Positions 25,783 to 37,987 of a DNA stretch of 64,000 nt are shown one piece after another; position 1 is the first letter of the stretch, and each line of letters starts with the position of its first letter. Source of the DNA: Hypoxylon rubiginosum. Lineage: Eukaryota; Ascomycota; Sordariomycetes; Xylariales; Hypoxylaceae. Both the position numbers and the translations under genes were made by a program. The notes below the pieces were generated by a model. The model was not told the DNA's origin, did no database searches, and was given only the letters and a program-made list of their open reading frames with translations. The stretch spans positions 310,001 to 374,000 of the forward strand of contig CADCXA010000069.1 of NCBI GenBank assembly GCA_902806565.1, written 5' to 3'.

Positions 25783-25955
25783 CGAATAGACCCGGTATGA
25801 GGCATACATAGATGTATAGCATTAGATTAATATCTGTAGTAGTAGTATATTTGGATATATAATAGTACTTGGTCTCAGTATTACTCCGTCACTTCGCCAA
25901 AATCGTTTCGATCGTATTCATTAATCCGTCTTTTGTGAACACTCGCCCTTCAAGT

Positions 25956-26579
25956 TTACGCTTCGACATAGAAGCTGTATTGACTAGTCATCCACGCGAT
26001 GCCAAGGGAAGCGAATAAAAATGTCAACACAACAGGGCCGGCGAAGCGGGCTGTCTTGTAGACAAAGCATTCGGAGCTGAAGTGGGCAAGCGCAACGACG
26101 TACGTCCACATGGTGATATTGTAGATAGGGGCTACATGTATATTGTAGCTCGCGTAGATGCGCACGATGGAGGAGATTATGGTGTAAGTGCCGAACAGTC
26201 TCGCGGCGAGGGGAGTGACCTGATCCTGGGTGCGGGCCTCCTTGGAGTTGGAGGCGGCGGACGCCGGGATGAACTTCTGGGTCGAGTCGTCCGGGTTGAA
26301 GGTTGGCGTCTTAGCAGGCAGCGAAGAGTTTAGTACGAATTGGCCGTTGTAAAGACGTCGGGAGTAGTGTAGCGTCAGGTAGTTTTGCATCGAGTTGCCG
26401 ATAGCAAGAATGGAGGTCTAGGGAGCCGTCTCTCATTAGTATTGGTAGAAAGCGGTGGAAAAGGGGTCGAAAGGGGGATTGGGATAGGGATAATGATTGC
26501 GATCACGACCACGTACCACGAGCATATAGTATGGTAGATAGCCCTTGGCGGGTGGGAGGAAGGCTTGAAGAGCGTCCAT
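25956..26579 (-). CDS. erg28: Ergosterol biosynthesis scaffold protein ERG28
   Basis: ERG28, the ER membrane protein that tethers the C-4 demethylation enzymes (Erg25, Erg26, Erg27) in sterol synthesis. Minus-strand exons 26579..26517 and 26417..25956 (99-bp intron with ACTAAT branch) give 174 residues. Membrane segments are visible near L-P-Y-Y-M-L-V-T-S-I-L-A-I-G-N-S, T-I-I-S-S-I-V-R-I-Y-A-S-Y, I-T-M-W-T-Y-V-V-A-L-A-H-F and V-V-L-T-F-L-F-A-S-L. A-R-L-F-G-T-Y-T and S-E-C-F-V-Y-K-T-A-R are family hallmarks. It is longer than yeast Erg28 because of a charged loop of about 25 residues (T-P-T-F-N-P-D-D onward). Its stop lies 173 bp from that of gal7 (convergent). Confidence 0.93.
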
Positions 26580-27065
26580 GGTTATGATTGATGCCCGTTC
26601 TTGATAAAGCTCCAAAGCCCTTCAAAATTGGAATTGACAGTTGTATAGGCAAGCGTTTATATGTATGCCGGCAAAATGAAGGCCATCAACGGAGCGCCTC
26701 GAAGAATCGAGCAAAATACCTGGTAAAATATTCGTTAATGTTTGGTGCCAAGACATAATGCTAGGAGTTTCGAGCTGTACCTGAGCTCTAGAATAAAATG
26801 TAAGAAAAGAAAAAAAAATAGAGCTTAGGTACTAGCCGAATAGGGTATCACGTTTCCCGCCCTGCCGCCTTAGCTCCACAGCGACGCCGATCCGCGCAAA
26901 CCCCCAACAACACGGAAACAAGAAACCTTACCTTCTTTCCCATCTCGTGTTTTCTTAAAATCCTACCCTGAAGGCCTGAAGGCGGATATAGTAACCAATA
27001 ATCTACGACTATAGAGCATAAGGTCGACTCATTCCAGGTATCCACTTCTCATAATTGAAGCTAGT
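26580..27065. promoter_or_regulatory. Bidirectional promoter between erg28 and the ketoacyl-CoA reductase gene
   Basis: Only 486 bp separate the two start codons. Both neighbours act in ER lipid synthesis (sterol and very-long-chain fatty acid). The region has an A-rich tract near 26800-26820. No binding site is assigned. Confidence 0.5.
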
Positions 27066-28134
27066 ATGGATTCACTAAAGGAGGCTCTCGCGTCTATTCC
27101 GCCGAGCGTCCAGCTGGCATTTGCTGCTCTCGGAGCCCTCTTTGTAGGATCCAAACTCCTGGGCTTTCTCCGTCTGTTCCTGAGCGCCTTCGTCCTCAGT
27201 GGCACTAACGTAAGTTCCTAGGCATGCCTATATGCCTCCCAAATTCGCTCATCCCGCTCCCGTACTAACCGTTACGTAGCTTAAGAAATATGGCAAGAAG
27301 GGCACTTGGGTCGTGGTGACGGGTGCATCCGACGGCCTGGGGAAGGAGTTTGCAACCCAGCTTGCCGCCAAGGGGTTCAACCTTGTTCTGGTCTCTCGCA
27401 CTCTGTCTAAACTAGAAGCACTGTCCCAGGAGCTGGAGAGCAAGTTCTCGGGGTTGCAAACGAAAGTGCTCGACATGGACTTCTCGGCCGACGACGATGC
27501 CGACTACGCTCGTCTCGCCGGCTTGATTTCTGGCCTCGACGTAGGCATTCTCATCAACAATGTCGGTCAGAGCCACAGCATCCCGGTTCCCTTCCTCCTT
27601 ACCGAATCGAAGGAACTACAGGATATCATCACTATCAACTGCCTTGGCACTCTGAAGGTCACCCGGATCGTCGCTCCCGGCATGCAGTCTCGCAAGCGTG
27701 GTCTGATTCTTACTATGGGTAGCTTCGGCGGGTGGATGCCGACCCCGTATCTCGCAACCTACTCGGGCAGCAAGGCATTCCTCCAGCACTGGTCGGCCGC
27801 TCTTGGCGCGGAACTAAAGCCGAGCAACGTCGACGTCCAGCTCTGCCTGAGCTACCTCGTCACTACGGCGATGAGCAAGGTCCGACGGCCCAGCCTGCTG
27901 ATTCCCGGCCCGAAGCAGTTTGTTCGTGCTGCTCTGGGCAAGGTTGGACTCGGCGGTTGGCAGAGCACGGCCTACACCTACACGCCGTACTGGAGCCACG
28001 CGGTGATGGCCTGGTTTGTCGAGAATACCATTGGAATTGGCCACTCCCTCGGCATCCAGGTCAACTTGAAGATGCACCAGGATATTCGTAGCCGGGCCTT
28101 GAAGAAGGCCGCTCGGAATGCAAAGAAAGAGTAG
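27066..28134 (+). CDS. Very-long-chain 3-oxoacyl-CoA reductase (Ifa38/KAR type)
   Basis: NADPH-dependent short-chain dehydrogenase performing the second step of very-long-chain fatty acid elongation on the ER membrane (yeast Ifa38/YBR159W). Exons 27066..27209 and 27280..28134 give 332 residues; the 70-bp intron has a CTAAC branch. The first exon encodes a hydrophobic N-terminal anchor (about residues 15-45). Then come the cofactor motif T-G-A-S-D-G-L-G (residues 62-69), I-N-N-V-G, the catalytic Ser in T-M-G-S-F-G (about 196) and Y-S-G-S-K (Tyr about 209, Lys about 213). A lysine-rich C-terminus fits ER retention. Divergent neighbour of ERG28. The family call is strong. Confidence 0.93.
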
Positions 28135-29050
28135 GAAAGGGGTAAGATATTTTAAGGCGAGGCTGGTTCGGAGTTGAGAAAGATTATCTATAAAAGGTCT
28201 GGGTATGGATATGCGGCTGGAGAGGTATACACATGAAAGGAGGTACTTCATGATAGATCATGTAGACTGGCTATTCCATGTCTTCGTTGCTATTTGGACC
28301 TAATTTGATACATATTCACGTATTTGAATTCTTACCTATCTACTTTTCTATCGAGTTGTGTTTGATGCCTGATGTAAATTGGTTGAAAGCAATGTACATA
28401 GGTACATATTTGTACGGTGTTGCACAATTGCCAGAATGCAATTAAGGAGGCACTCAGTAATGCTGGAAGGCATGTGGGTCTTGTTAGTGACAAGCCCAAT
28501 CAGGATTAGCCTAGATCAGTCGCGAAATACCTAGTAAAAAAACCTGAGAAGCTTCGAATTGAAAGCGCGTGTCCAAGCTCCCTCAAAAAAAGGGAAGCTA
28601 CCTAAGCAACTTGGGAATCATTTTGCAGTTCCAGCTCCAGCTCCAGCTCCAGTTCCAGTTCCAGTTCCAGTTCCAGTTCCAGCCTTCTCATTAATATCGA
28701 AATTGAGACTTGGACTTGGGTTTGCTAACCTCAGATTTCGCGTTCGTCTCTAAGTTCTGCGGAAAAATACTAATAATTTCCTCTTCTCTATCTACTTCGA
28801 AATTCAAGGACACGGTCGAGCAACGTCCTCGCGTCTTCCCAGCTTTCGTACCCGTCATCGATACCCCTACGCCCTTCCAAAGAGAACCAGTTCACCATTG
28901 CCATTGATGACCCGATAGCATCTTAATGCCTTGCTCGCCTGTATTGGCTCCTCCTCTACTTCCTCGTTGAATAACTCGTCCCTTGTTCCTCTCTTGCGAC
29001 GACTCAGTTTCCGTTCCTGCGCCTGGTTCTACACCCAGGCGGCGTACACC
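28135..29050. other. Intergenic spacer with hexamer repeat
   Basis: A 0.9-kb spacer holding the 3' end of the reductase gene and the promoter and leader of the nucleoporin gene. Contains the AGYTCC hexamer array at 28627-28680. No gene seen. Confidence 0.5.
28627..28680. repeat. AGYTCC hexamer tandem repeat (9 units)
   Basis: Nine perfect-length hexamers: one AGTTCC, three AGCTCC, five AGTTCC. The only variation is C/T at position 3. It lies about 370 bp upstream of the nucleoporin start. Confidence 0.9.
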
Positions 29051-32000
29051 ATGGCCTTCCCACAGACGCCGTCCCACGCGCTACCCGGCGCTTTCTTACA
29101 TACTCCCGCCGTCGCATCGCGCTTCAATGCCCAACAAGACCCCGTCCGCCGCCGTCTATTTCGAGAGGGTTCAGCCTCCGACGGCCAAGTCGCAAGATTC
29201 GGTCAAGATCCCGTCCCGGGACTCGATGCTCCTGCTGGTCTTGCCCAGGACCAGGCCCAGCGAAATCTCCCGGTTCAGAACCTACCTGCTCTCCCCCCTC
29301 TGGCCAAAGCTGCTACCTACGTAAATAACGCCCTCACGAAGGATGGCGAATACCCCCAGCTCGACTCCTACTGTCGACGTGAGCCTTCCATCTCCAGCTC
29401 CATTCCAGTTCATAGTACTGATCTTACCAATGCAGAAATATCGTCCGACTACGACCTCACCCACCCCGATGCCGCCTGGGCGCCCTTCAAGAAGACGCAT
29501 ATGTATCCCATCCCCGGGAACGTGTTGGAGCAATTTAACAGAGCCGAGGTCTCTACTGTCATGGGTTTATTCGCAGAGCTCAACCACGCCTACGTCACGA
29601 TCGACAACTCCCTCTACCTTTGGGATTACACACACCCGCGCCCCGAGTTGATCGGGTACGAAGACAGCCAGCACAACATCACCGCGGTAAAGATCGTAGC
29701 GCCGAAGCCCAACGTGTTCAACTCGGTCATCACGCACATATTGGTCGTGGCCACGGTCTCCGAGATATCCCTCTTGGGAGTGGCTACCAAGGATGCTCCG
29801 GGCGGCACCAAGACTATAGAGCTTTACGGCACGAAGATGACGCTGCATCTGAAAGGAACCGAGGCGCGCGTTATTGCCGGCTCCGCGGACGGACGTATAT
29901 TCTTTGCTGGTCACTCGGATAGCGATATCTACGAGCTAAAATACCAGCAGGAAGAGAAATGGTTTACCAGTAGGACTGAGAAGATCAATCATACGTACCG
30001 CCCTTGGAGCGCCGCAGTTCCCAATCCGACGCAAATCCTCTGGGGTAAGGCCGCAGACGAGCACATCTTGGATATTGTGGTGGACGACAGCAGGAGTCTG
30101 CTCTATTCTCTTTCGAACAAGTCCACTGTTCGCACTTACCATATAGAAGGGCCGAACAAGCTTACCAAAGTCATCGAAAAGACCAAAGACGACTTTCTGC
30201 GCGATATCGCCCATACGCTGAGCTTCGGATCACCCTTGCTGAACGAGCGCATGGACATTGTGTCCATCAGTCCCATATCGGCCGTCGAGGATTTCAAGGT
30301 CCACCTCATGGCCTTGACGAACACGGGATGCCGTCTATTTATGAGCGCCACCAGCGCCGCCTCTTACATGCTCAACTCTTCGATCCAGGCGCCTCAGAGC
30401 ATGCAACTGCAGTGCATCAAATTCCCTCCTTCCGATAGACGGGGGGGAACCCGGGCCGACCGATTCGGCGTTCCTTCCGACGCTGTCGATGTCCAGTCGA
30501 AAACTCTCGAGACGAGCCGGCTAGGAATCCGCTTCGCGCCAGGTTACTTTCTTGACTTCGTCACCAACCCGCAAAACGCAACTACGGATGGTTTATTTAT
30601 CTCGGCCCCCGACAGCGGGCGAATCAGCTACGGCCGGCAAACGCAAAGTCTGCGGTATTACGAGCACGCCTCCTGGATCGACCTCGGCACTGGTAGCAAA
30701 GCCGAAGATGTCGGCCTTATCACGAAGCCGTTCGCTGCGACAGGGCAGCCTCAAGGCTTTGGTAATGAGCTGGCTGTTCAGTTCGACGATCCGAAAGGTT
30801 GCGAGTTTGCCATCCTCACGAACAACGGAATACATGTCGTGCGACGCAAGAGGCTTGTCGACATATTCTCCTCGGCCATTAGAAGTGTTGCAGGGGACGA
30901 AGGTGTCAAAGCTGAGGTGAGCAAGTTCCGGGGCGCCTATGGCCACGTCGAAACCATCACTGCCGCGCTCGCCGTTGCGTGTCGTCAGGGAGACAACGGC
31001 CGCCTCGGTATAGGCCGCGGCGCCGTCGATCAAGCCACGCAGGATCGCGCAAAACAGGTGTATATCAACTTCGGCGGGAACCCGAGGCTGCCTGAGCAGG
31101 ACGGCCAGCCGGCGACGGTCGAGATGGTGCAACCTTCTACTCGCCATGCCGCCCTAACCCTATACCTCAGTCGGCTTGTGCGATCGTTGTGGAAATCCCA
31201 CGTCATCAAGTCGGGGGCCGACGCCAGCGGAGCACTAACTATCAAGAGCGCCATCTCAACCGATAAACTAAAGGATGTTCAAGAGAGTGTGGTGAGTCTA
31301 CGCAACTTCCTTGACGCGAACCGTCCTTTCATTCAAGGCCTCTCGGGGCCGGCCGACCTCCGAAGAGCTGGAAGCAAGCAGGAAGAACTCGGTTTCCAGG
31401 GTGAACATCAAGCCATGCACGCGCTGGAAACCCTAATGATGGGCATAACGGAGGGCATATCTTTTGTGGCGACGCTGTTCGACGAACGAGTTACCGACAT
31501 ATTTACTCGCCTCGATGAGGTTTCGCGGCAGCAGCTTCGCGACCTCACGTATGAGCAACTCTTCTCGCAGGACAGCGGTAAAGAACTCGCGAAGGTGCTG
31601 GTGAAAGCCATCGTTAATCGGAATATCGAGAATGGATCTAATGTCGAGACTGTGGCGGATGCGCTTCGGCGGAAATGCGGCAGCTTCTGCAGTCCCGACG
31701 ATGTTGTCATCTTCAAGGCCCAAGAGCAGCTGAAGAGAGCGTCAGAACCGTCGCTCAACCCGAACACATCCCGCACACTCCTCCACGAGAGCTTAAGACT
31801 GTTCGAGAAGGTCGCAAAGAGCCTTACGCAAACGAATCTCGAGTTGGCGATCCAGCAATATGTCGCCTTACGCTATTACGCCGGGGCTATCCAGTTATGC
31901 CTCGTTGTTGCTAGCGAGAGGGACCGAGGCAACGCCGCATTCTCCTGGGTCAGCGACGGCAAGCCCGGCAGCGACCCCAGGGCCAAGTTTTTTGACGACC

Positions 32001-33401
32001 GCAAAGCCTGCTATGGCTTGATCCACCGTGTACTCTTAGAGCTCGACGCTGCTAGCAGTCGCGAGCCCGAAATAATCGACGGAAAGCCGACGCTAATCGC
32101 GACCAAACGCGCCGAGGCGTACGATGTCGTCAGTAGCTCATCGGATGAGGTTTTCCATTTCGACCTTTACGAATGGTACATACAACAAGGATGGACCGAT
32201 CGCCTTCTCAGCATCGACTCGCCGCATGTCACTACGTTCCTGCGTCGCCTAGCATCCAAGGATGTCGAGCACGCAGATCTCCTCTGCCGTTTCTACACTA
32301 TGCGCGCGAAGTATTTCGCTGCCGCAAAAGTCCAGGCCGACCTAGCACAATCTGACTTCCCCATCTCCATCAAGGATCGCCTTACACTGCTGAGTAAAGC
32401 AAAGACCAATGCTAGTGTTATGACTACAGGGGTTAGCCGACAAGAGCAGCAACTCTTGAACCACGACGTCACGGAGCTTCTAGAGGTTGCCCACATACAG
32501 GATGACCTGTTGGAGAGATTAAAGGCGGATAGCAGAATCCCTCTGGAACGTCAACCGGAGATTAATGCCACCTTGGACGGCAAGATTCAACCCCTCTCTG
32601 AGGTAAGTAACTCATCGCCCCCAAGCCTCGGGATTATAAAATGTATGTGCAACTACTAACACGATTCAACAGCTTTTCAACGGTTATGCTGACCAAGCCG
32701 GCTACTATGATCTCTGCCTCCTCATCTACCACGTCGCTGATTTCCGAAATTCCACCACCATCGCCCAGACGTGGAGCAGCCTCATTCAGCAGACCCACGA
32801 GAATGTTGCCGAGCAGTGGGCTGCATATGATGCAGAACGCCGCGGACGTGCAACACAAACTGGAGATTCGCCTCCTCAACCATATGAAGTATTGGTCACC
32901 CAGCTTCAAGACATCTGCCACCGCTCTTCTAACGACTCTTTTATCTTCCCCGTCCCTACTCTACTCCCAGAAGTCTGCCGCTACGCTTATGAAAATGCCC
33001 AAGACGGAAGGATTGGCGCCGACATCAACTGGCCCATTGCTGTGTTCCTCTCGTTAGGAGTTAACTACGACCTGGTAGTCCGTGTCCTGGAGCAGATGTT
33101 TGAAGCGCAGGAAGTGCCGTTCCGCGGCGCGGGGCGTACACGAATTGTGGAATGGGTCACGCACGCCGTCGGCCAGTGGATCCGTGACTTGAGCCGAAAC
33201 GGTCGACCCGAAGCGAGGTTGGACCCGTGGGTTGGCGAGCTGATGGCAGAGTGCGACAGCTGGGTTTCTGAGAACGTACGCATCAACAACGAGGGCGGTG
33301 CAGATATTAGAGATGTCGCACGAGTGGTAAGAGATGTAAGACGAGCTGTCGACGGACTCGTCGTGTCGCCAGTAGCCAACAGGAGTATGGGTTTCTTTTG
33401 A
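29051..33401 (+). CDS. nup170: Nucleoporin Nup155/Nup170
   Basis: Large scaffold nucleoporin of the inner ring of the nuclear pore (yeast Nup157/Nup170, vertebrate Nup155). Exons 29051..29378, 29436..32602 and 32673..33401 give 1407 residues. The 57-bp first intron (GTGAGC donor) leaves an open frame if retained, but splicing restores Y-C-R-Q-I-S-S-D-Y-D-L, the conserved start of the N-terminal beta-propeller. W-A-P-F-K-K-T and A-E-V-S-T-V-M-G-L-F-A-E-L-N-H-A follow. The C-terminal two-thirds is alpha-solenoid. The second intron (70 bp, ACTAAC branch) joins P-L-S-E to L-F-N-G-Y-A-D. The start is taken at ATG 29051 (M-A-F-P-Q-T-P) in a good context. The open frame extends upstream, but without need. 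Confidence 0.95.
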
Positions 33402-34468
33402 AGCATGCCAAGTTTGGGGATAATATCCGGGTCCGAGTTCTGAGATGGAGATATAAGTCACTCGGCAAATGCATCAGGCGTTGGAGTAACAAGATTATGT
33501 GCAACTGGATTAAAATAGGTGGCCGACGCATACTAGGTGTTTCGGCAAACTCTTAGGTAGTATACCGACAAAGTTATGTACCAACCAACATGCCTAGAAG
33601 GGCTGTGGTTGATTTGGAAAACGAGAATAGTCCTCAGCTAGCACATGAGAAGTTGTCACGAAAAGGGGAGATGCTCTAGTCGTTTTACATTAACACGGAT
33701 GCATAGACACCTCTTAGGTATGTAAAGTAGTATAATGGTTGGGGAGTCCTCGCGAGCGCGTATTATCGTATGACTGAATAAATCGAATCAAGCCACAAGA
33801 TACTTCAGTGTAAAACTGTATTATGACTAGGTAGTGGTATAAAATGTGGTCAGGAGGAATGTTTGGGTATAGCCCTGTCTCCTACTCTGATAAACGGCAC
33901 TGCATCTTAGAGCCAAATCCCTTTAACAGAAAGGGGTTTGCATAACCTGTTCGATTAAGCATGGTACGTTGCGTTCGCTCCTGTGTAGTGTAAGAACCAT
34001 AATAACAAAGGAGTGGGAGGTAGCTAACTATAGGATACAAAAAAAGGGGCATGTCTCTACTTTACGATGCGGTCAGATGAAAGATATCTGCCAGTGACAA
34101 CGACAACGACGCAGAAACATAGCAAATCTAGCAGTTTCTAGAGACCTGACGATGCTAAATCTTTCAGATTACTTGGGAAGCCACTGACTTGTGGTATGAT
34201 GCCTAGAGTAGGCAAGGTCAGAGTCCTCAAGGGTTCTCAAGTACTAGCCAAATCGGAGACTTTCCGGGGACTTTGGACGAATGAGTGGCAGCCTCAAAAC
34301 GTGTATAAAGGCAAGTCACGAACAGCTGTTAAGAGACGAGTACCAGAAGATAACAATACTATATTGCTTATTCTTTAAAGCCTTTATATATAAAATTTGG
34401 AGTTTGAGTACCTGTTCTCAAATACCTACCTAAACTGCCTACCTAGTCACAGGAACCAAGTATCCATC
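33402..34468. other. Intergenic spacer, no gene seen
   Basis: A 1.07-kb spacer between the nucleoporin and methyltransferase genes, AT-leaning, with no supported gene. A small frame at 34196-34378 has no family resemblance. Confidence 0.45.
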
Positions 34469-35487
34469 ATGGCAAGTGCTCAACAGAAAGAACTACAAAA
34501 GCTCTACGGGAGTGTCGGCGGTCTAAGCGATGAAGAACTCGAGCGAGTCATCGCAGACTCCGAACGGATCATGAGGGGTCCCGCGGGATTATTGCTCGCC
34601 CAGGCAGGTTTTGACAAGTCGACCAGCAGCCCGTTCACACTCCTAGACAACGCATGTGGGACAGGTCCTATCGTAGCGCACTTGCAAGACCATGTTGACA
34701 AGAAGCTACTGTCAGAAAGCAAGATTGTCTGCGCCGACTTCAACGAGAACCTGGTGGACATATTGAAAAGACGCAAAGCCAAATACGGGTGGGTGAACGT
34801 CGACACGGCGATTGTTGACGCTCAGGTAGGTAGCCAACTATAACCTAGCACGATGGGACACATAAATCTAACTCCTTTGTCTTCTCTCTAGCACTCGGGT
34901 TTTCTAGACCGGTCTTTCTCGCACGTCACTATCAACTTTGCTATGCATATAATCCCAAAGCCGGAGGACGTGATGCAAGGTCTGTGGGATAAGAGCAAGT
35001 TCAACTGGCAGGAAACATTACTGACGAGCTTCTAGATACCATGAGGATTCTCAAGCCGGGCGGCGTGTTCGCGTTCAGTGTCTGGCACAAGAACACCAAG
35101 GCCTGGTCAATTGATATGAGGTCGTGCTTCGAAGCACTGCCCTTCGACGCGCCGATGCCTGACCCGGTTCCGATGGCGACCCACGGGAAACAGCAGTGGA
35201 CGGAGCCGGATGGCATCGAAAAGGAGCTGAAGGCTCACGGATTCGAGAATATCCAGGTCAAGACAGTGCCCCATGTTACTCGAGTCCATAGCGCCGAGGA
35301 CTACCTCAATAGTTATAAGATGATGAGGGACTGGATGGTCAATACGTACTGGAGCAAAGAGAGCAAACTGAAGGCGAAGGACATGTTGGACGATCACATT
35401 GTCAGGCATCTCAAGGAGAAGTATAACGGCCAGGGATGGGACCTGCACTGGTCAGTGATTCTGGCTACCTGTCAGAAGCCGGAGTGA
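34469..35487 (+). CDS. SAM-dependent methyltransferase (UbiE/type-11-like)
   Basis: Class I methyltransferase of 298 residues. Exons 34469..34825, 34892..34979 and 35036..35487; introns are 66 and 56 bp. Motif I is L-L-D-N-A-C-G-T-G-P-I-V (about residue 58 onward), the acidic residue ending strand 2 is in V-C-A-D-F-N-E-N, and the strand-4 region is F-S-H-V-T-I-N-F-A-M-H. The post-motif I-L-K-P-G-G-V-F-A-F-S-V-W-H is typical. This group often acts on secondary metabolites or as orphan enzymes; the substrate is unknown. It is 3 kb from a run of oxidoreductases but separated by two unrelated genes. Confidence 0.85.
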
Positions 35488-35994
35488 GGTACTGGTGAAG
35501 TATTAGTGGTCGTATCATATGATTATGATCTAAGTGACGGATAAAGAGGATAGGTACATATGTATATAACATGCTGTAGGATGAAAGTTGGTTGTTCCAA
35601 ATGGCACGGCTTGAATATTGAGAAGGTATTCCGTACCTACCTGGTACGTGTAAATGTGGTGTTACCGTAGCACCACGCTACCACTGCCGCTATCGGTAGG
35701 GGTTGTATGGGGTTGTAGGGGTTTTGTTAGTGGTTTAGCCGTGAAACGCATGTACCTAACCGGGCTAGTATTAGTGGTATTAGTACCTGGTAGGGGGTAC
35801 GATACAGCACCTAGGTACCTAAACGAACGCAACCAGCAGAAATTTGAACCACCTGGCCCTTTGTCTCTTGACAGGTGTCGATAAGAAACAATAGTTACCC
35901 AAGATTTCATACCTCGCGCCGAAGCCCTCGACATGATCTTCGTGTGCTTCATGTCTGTCCTACAACCGTAACATCGATATCGAGGTGATCGACT
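35488..35994. other. Intergenic spacer
   Basis: A 0.5-kb spacer with GTACCTACCTGGTACG and CACCTAGGTACC motifs (about 35633 and 35808). It should hold the promoter of the next gene. No gene seen. Confidence 0.45.
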
Positions 35995-36987
35995 ATGCCT
36001 TCAATTGCGCCGCTGGTCCTAGGCGTGCTGTCGTCGTTACTTCTCGCCCCGATTGCGACGGCCAACACTAATATCCACGATGGCGCCCTGCCATCCTACC
36101 ACTTCGGCGCGCCTATTACCGTCGAGTGCATGAACAGGAGCATGTGAGTTGTGCGCAGATATCTCCCGTCCTCTCCTAAGTCGCCGAAAGATGACTTGCT
36201 CAAGTAGTTCACCTATTAACGTTGTATATCTTGGATTAGAGAGACCGGCGAACACATCCAGAACGCTAAGAACGAGATTCAATGGATTCCCTTCCCCGTA
36301 TGCAACGAGACCGGAAACGCCCTCGAGTTCCACTACGGCGTCGAAGGCGAGATGAACTGCACCATACCCATGGTAGACGACCCTTTCTTCCACCTGCTAG
36401 AATTCTACATCCATAGCGACGCCCCCCTTGCCTGCCGTCTACCGGCGCGGCCGCCTGCCCACGTCGAGATGGTCGGCGAGAAGCCGTACGAGCAGGAATA
36501 TATACCCCTGGTATTCGCATTAGCCGGCACCTTACAGCTGAGCCATCTGCATATTAGCACCCATCTCAATATCCTGCTCCACAGCACGCCAAAACACCAC
36601 ATTCACCCTCACGACAGCGGCGTTCTCGACAGTGGCGCCGCGTACAGCACGAGCCCCCTTAGCCATATGGAAGGCAGCTTCACTAGGAAGCTGGTCATCG
36701 GCGATCCTCTACCTCTAAGCTTCAGCGTCAGGTGGTTCCCGACCCCGTCCTTGCCCAAGACCGAGGGCAAAGTGGAGTGGCAGGGGATGGGCGGCCATAT
36801 CTACGCCAGCACCGTTTTCTATGCCCTCGTATCTTTCGCCGCCGGCATCTTGGTGTCGGGCGTCTACTTCTTCGGCATCATCCTACCCAAGAGGCTGAAG
36901 GGTCGGGGCCTTGGCGGTGCCACGCCGCTGGGTTACGGTCTAAATGGCGTCGGTAACGGATGGGGTTATTCAAAGAGGACGGATTGA
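35995..36987 (+). CDS. Secreted/membrane-anchored protein of unknown function
   Basis: Unrecognised 298-residue protein from exons 35995..36143 and 36240..36987 (96-bp intron, phase 2). It has a cleavable-looking signal peptide (hydrophobic to A-T-A-N, about residue 25), a lumenal or extracellular domain with several cysteines and N-glycosylation sites (N-R-S, N-E-T, N-C-T), and one C-terminal membrane segment (F-Y-A-L-V-S-F-A-A-G-I-L-V-S-G-V-Y-F-F-G, about residues 240-262) followed by a short basic, Gly-rich cytosolic tail. The topology is therefore type I. No enzyme motif is seen. It looks like a conserved fungal secretory-pathway protein, but I cannot name it. Confidence 0.7.
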
Positions 36988-37246
36988 TCATTTGGGATAC
37001 TTGCTGCTACGGCGTGACTAGGTTCTTGTACATATTACGAAGATGATGAGGATCATGTATACCACCACAGCCTTAGGGTTATCGGCTGTGTTAACAGAGA
37101 CAGAGAGGGTACGGCAATGATGTCGGATGCAAGAGGTAGCTGCAATTAACGAGACATTATCAGACAATGTCTTGTCTAATCTTAATACGGAATTACTTAT
37201 TAATAGTACACTTGGTCCTGTGCATTATGAATTACTGCGTCGATAA

Positions 37247-37987
37247 TTACTGGTCCTTCTTCCTCGCGTCAACTGTATCAAGACGCTTGAGCAATCGAGT
37301 ATACATGTCGGCGGTCAAGAGAATCGCTACTCAGCAGTTAGCGAGCTCACACAGCTTTTCCGCACACCTGAAGCCTGAAATTCGGTTATCAAAACTTACC
37401 AACAGCTAGATAGCCACCGTACAGACCGCCCAGCAGGACTACCTTCTGCTCGGCAGTCACCACAGCCGGGTCCCAGAGGAAGGCCTCGTACATGCACGTC
37501 GCCGTAGTCAGCGCCGTCTCAATACCGTAGACGAGAAGAAGCAACTCGGCGCGGCCGCTCAGCCCGCCTTGGTTACTGCTGCTGCCGCTGCCGCCGCGGA
37601 AGAGGACACGCACGGCCCACACCGACACGGGCAGGTGGAAGACGAGCTCTAGGAAGGCGAACAGGGGGAAGAAACTGGGGACCGGCGCCGGGGGCGGCGC
37701 AAAGAACTGGTCGTTGTACGTCTCTATGTAGTAGACCCGCAGCTCGTACAGGAAGTGCAGCGGTGACGAGGGCGGGACCCAGAGGGAGGCTGGGTACAGA
37801 GGTACGAGGTCGACGCCTGTAGGGGGTGTCAGGTAAGAAGGATATACGATACGGTTCAGGCGAATGGCCTGAGGAGTGTGTGTATATGAGATTAGGGTAT
37901 TAGACGCTTACAGAAGAGGACGGGGAGATGGATGAGGAAGTATGTGAGGTACAGCTTATCCAGCCAGTACCGAGCGGAAGAGGCCAT
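37247..37987 (-). CDS. EXPERA-domain membrane protein (TMEM97/sigma-2 receptor-like)
   Basis: Four-helix membrane protein of the EXPERA superfamily (EBP, TM6SF2, TMEM97), probably in the ER and linked to sterol handling. Minus-strand exons 37987..37912, 37816..37400 and 37329..37247 (introns 95 and 70 bp) give 191 residues. Membrane segments: Y-L-T-Y-F-L-I-H-L-P-V-L-F near the N-terminus; F-F-P-L-F-A-F-L-E-L-V-F-H-L-P-V; L-L-L-L-V-Y-G-I-E-T-A-L-T-T; and a last one spanning the exon 2-3 junction (G-Y-L-A-V-V-A-I-L). The acidic residue in F-L-E-L-V-F-H and the conserved Y-G-I-E-T fit EXPERA ligand-site positions. The tail ends with lysines near the stop (R-K-K-D-Q), in keeping with ER retention. 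Confidence 0.85.
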
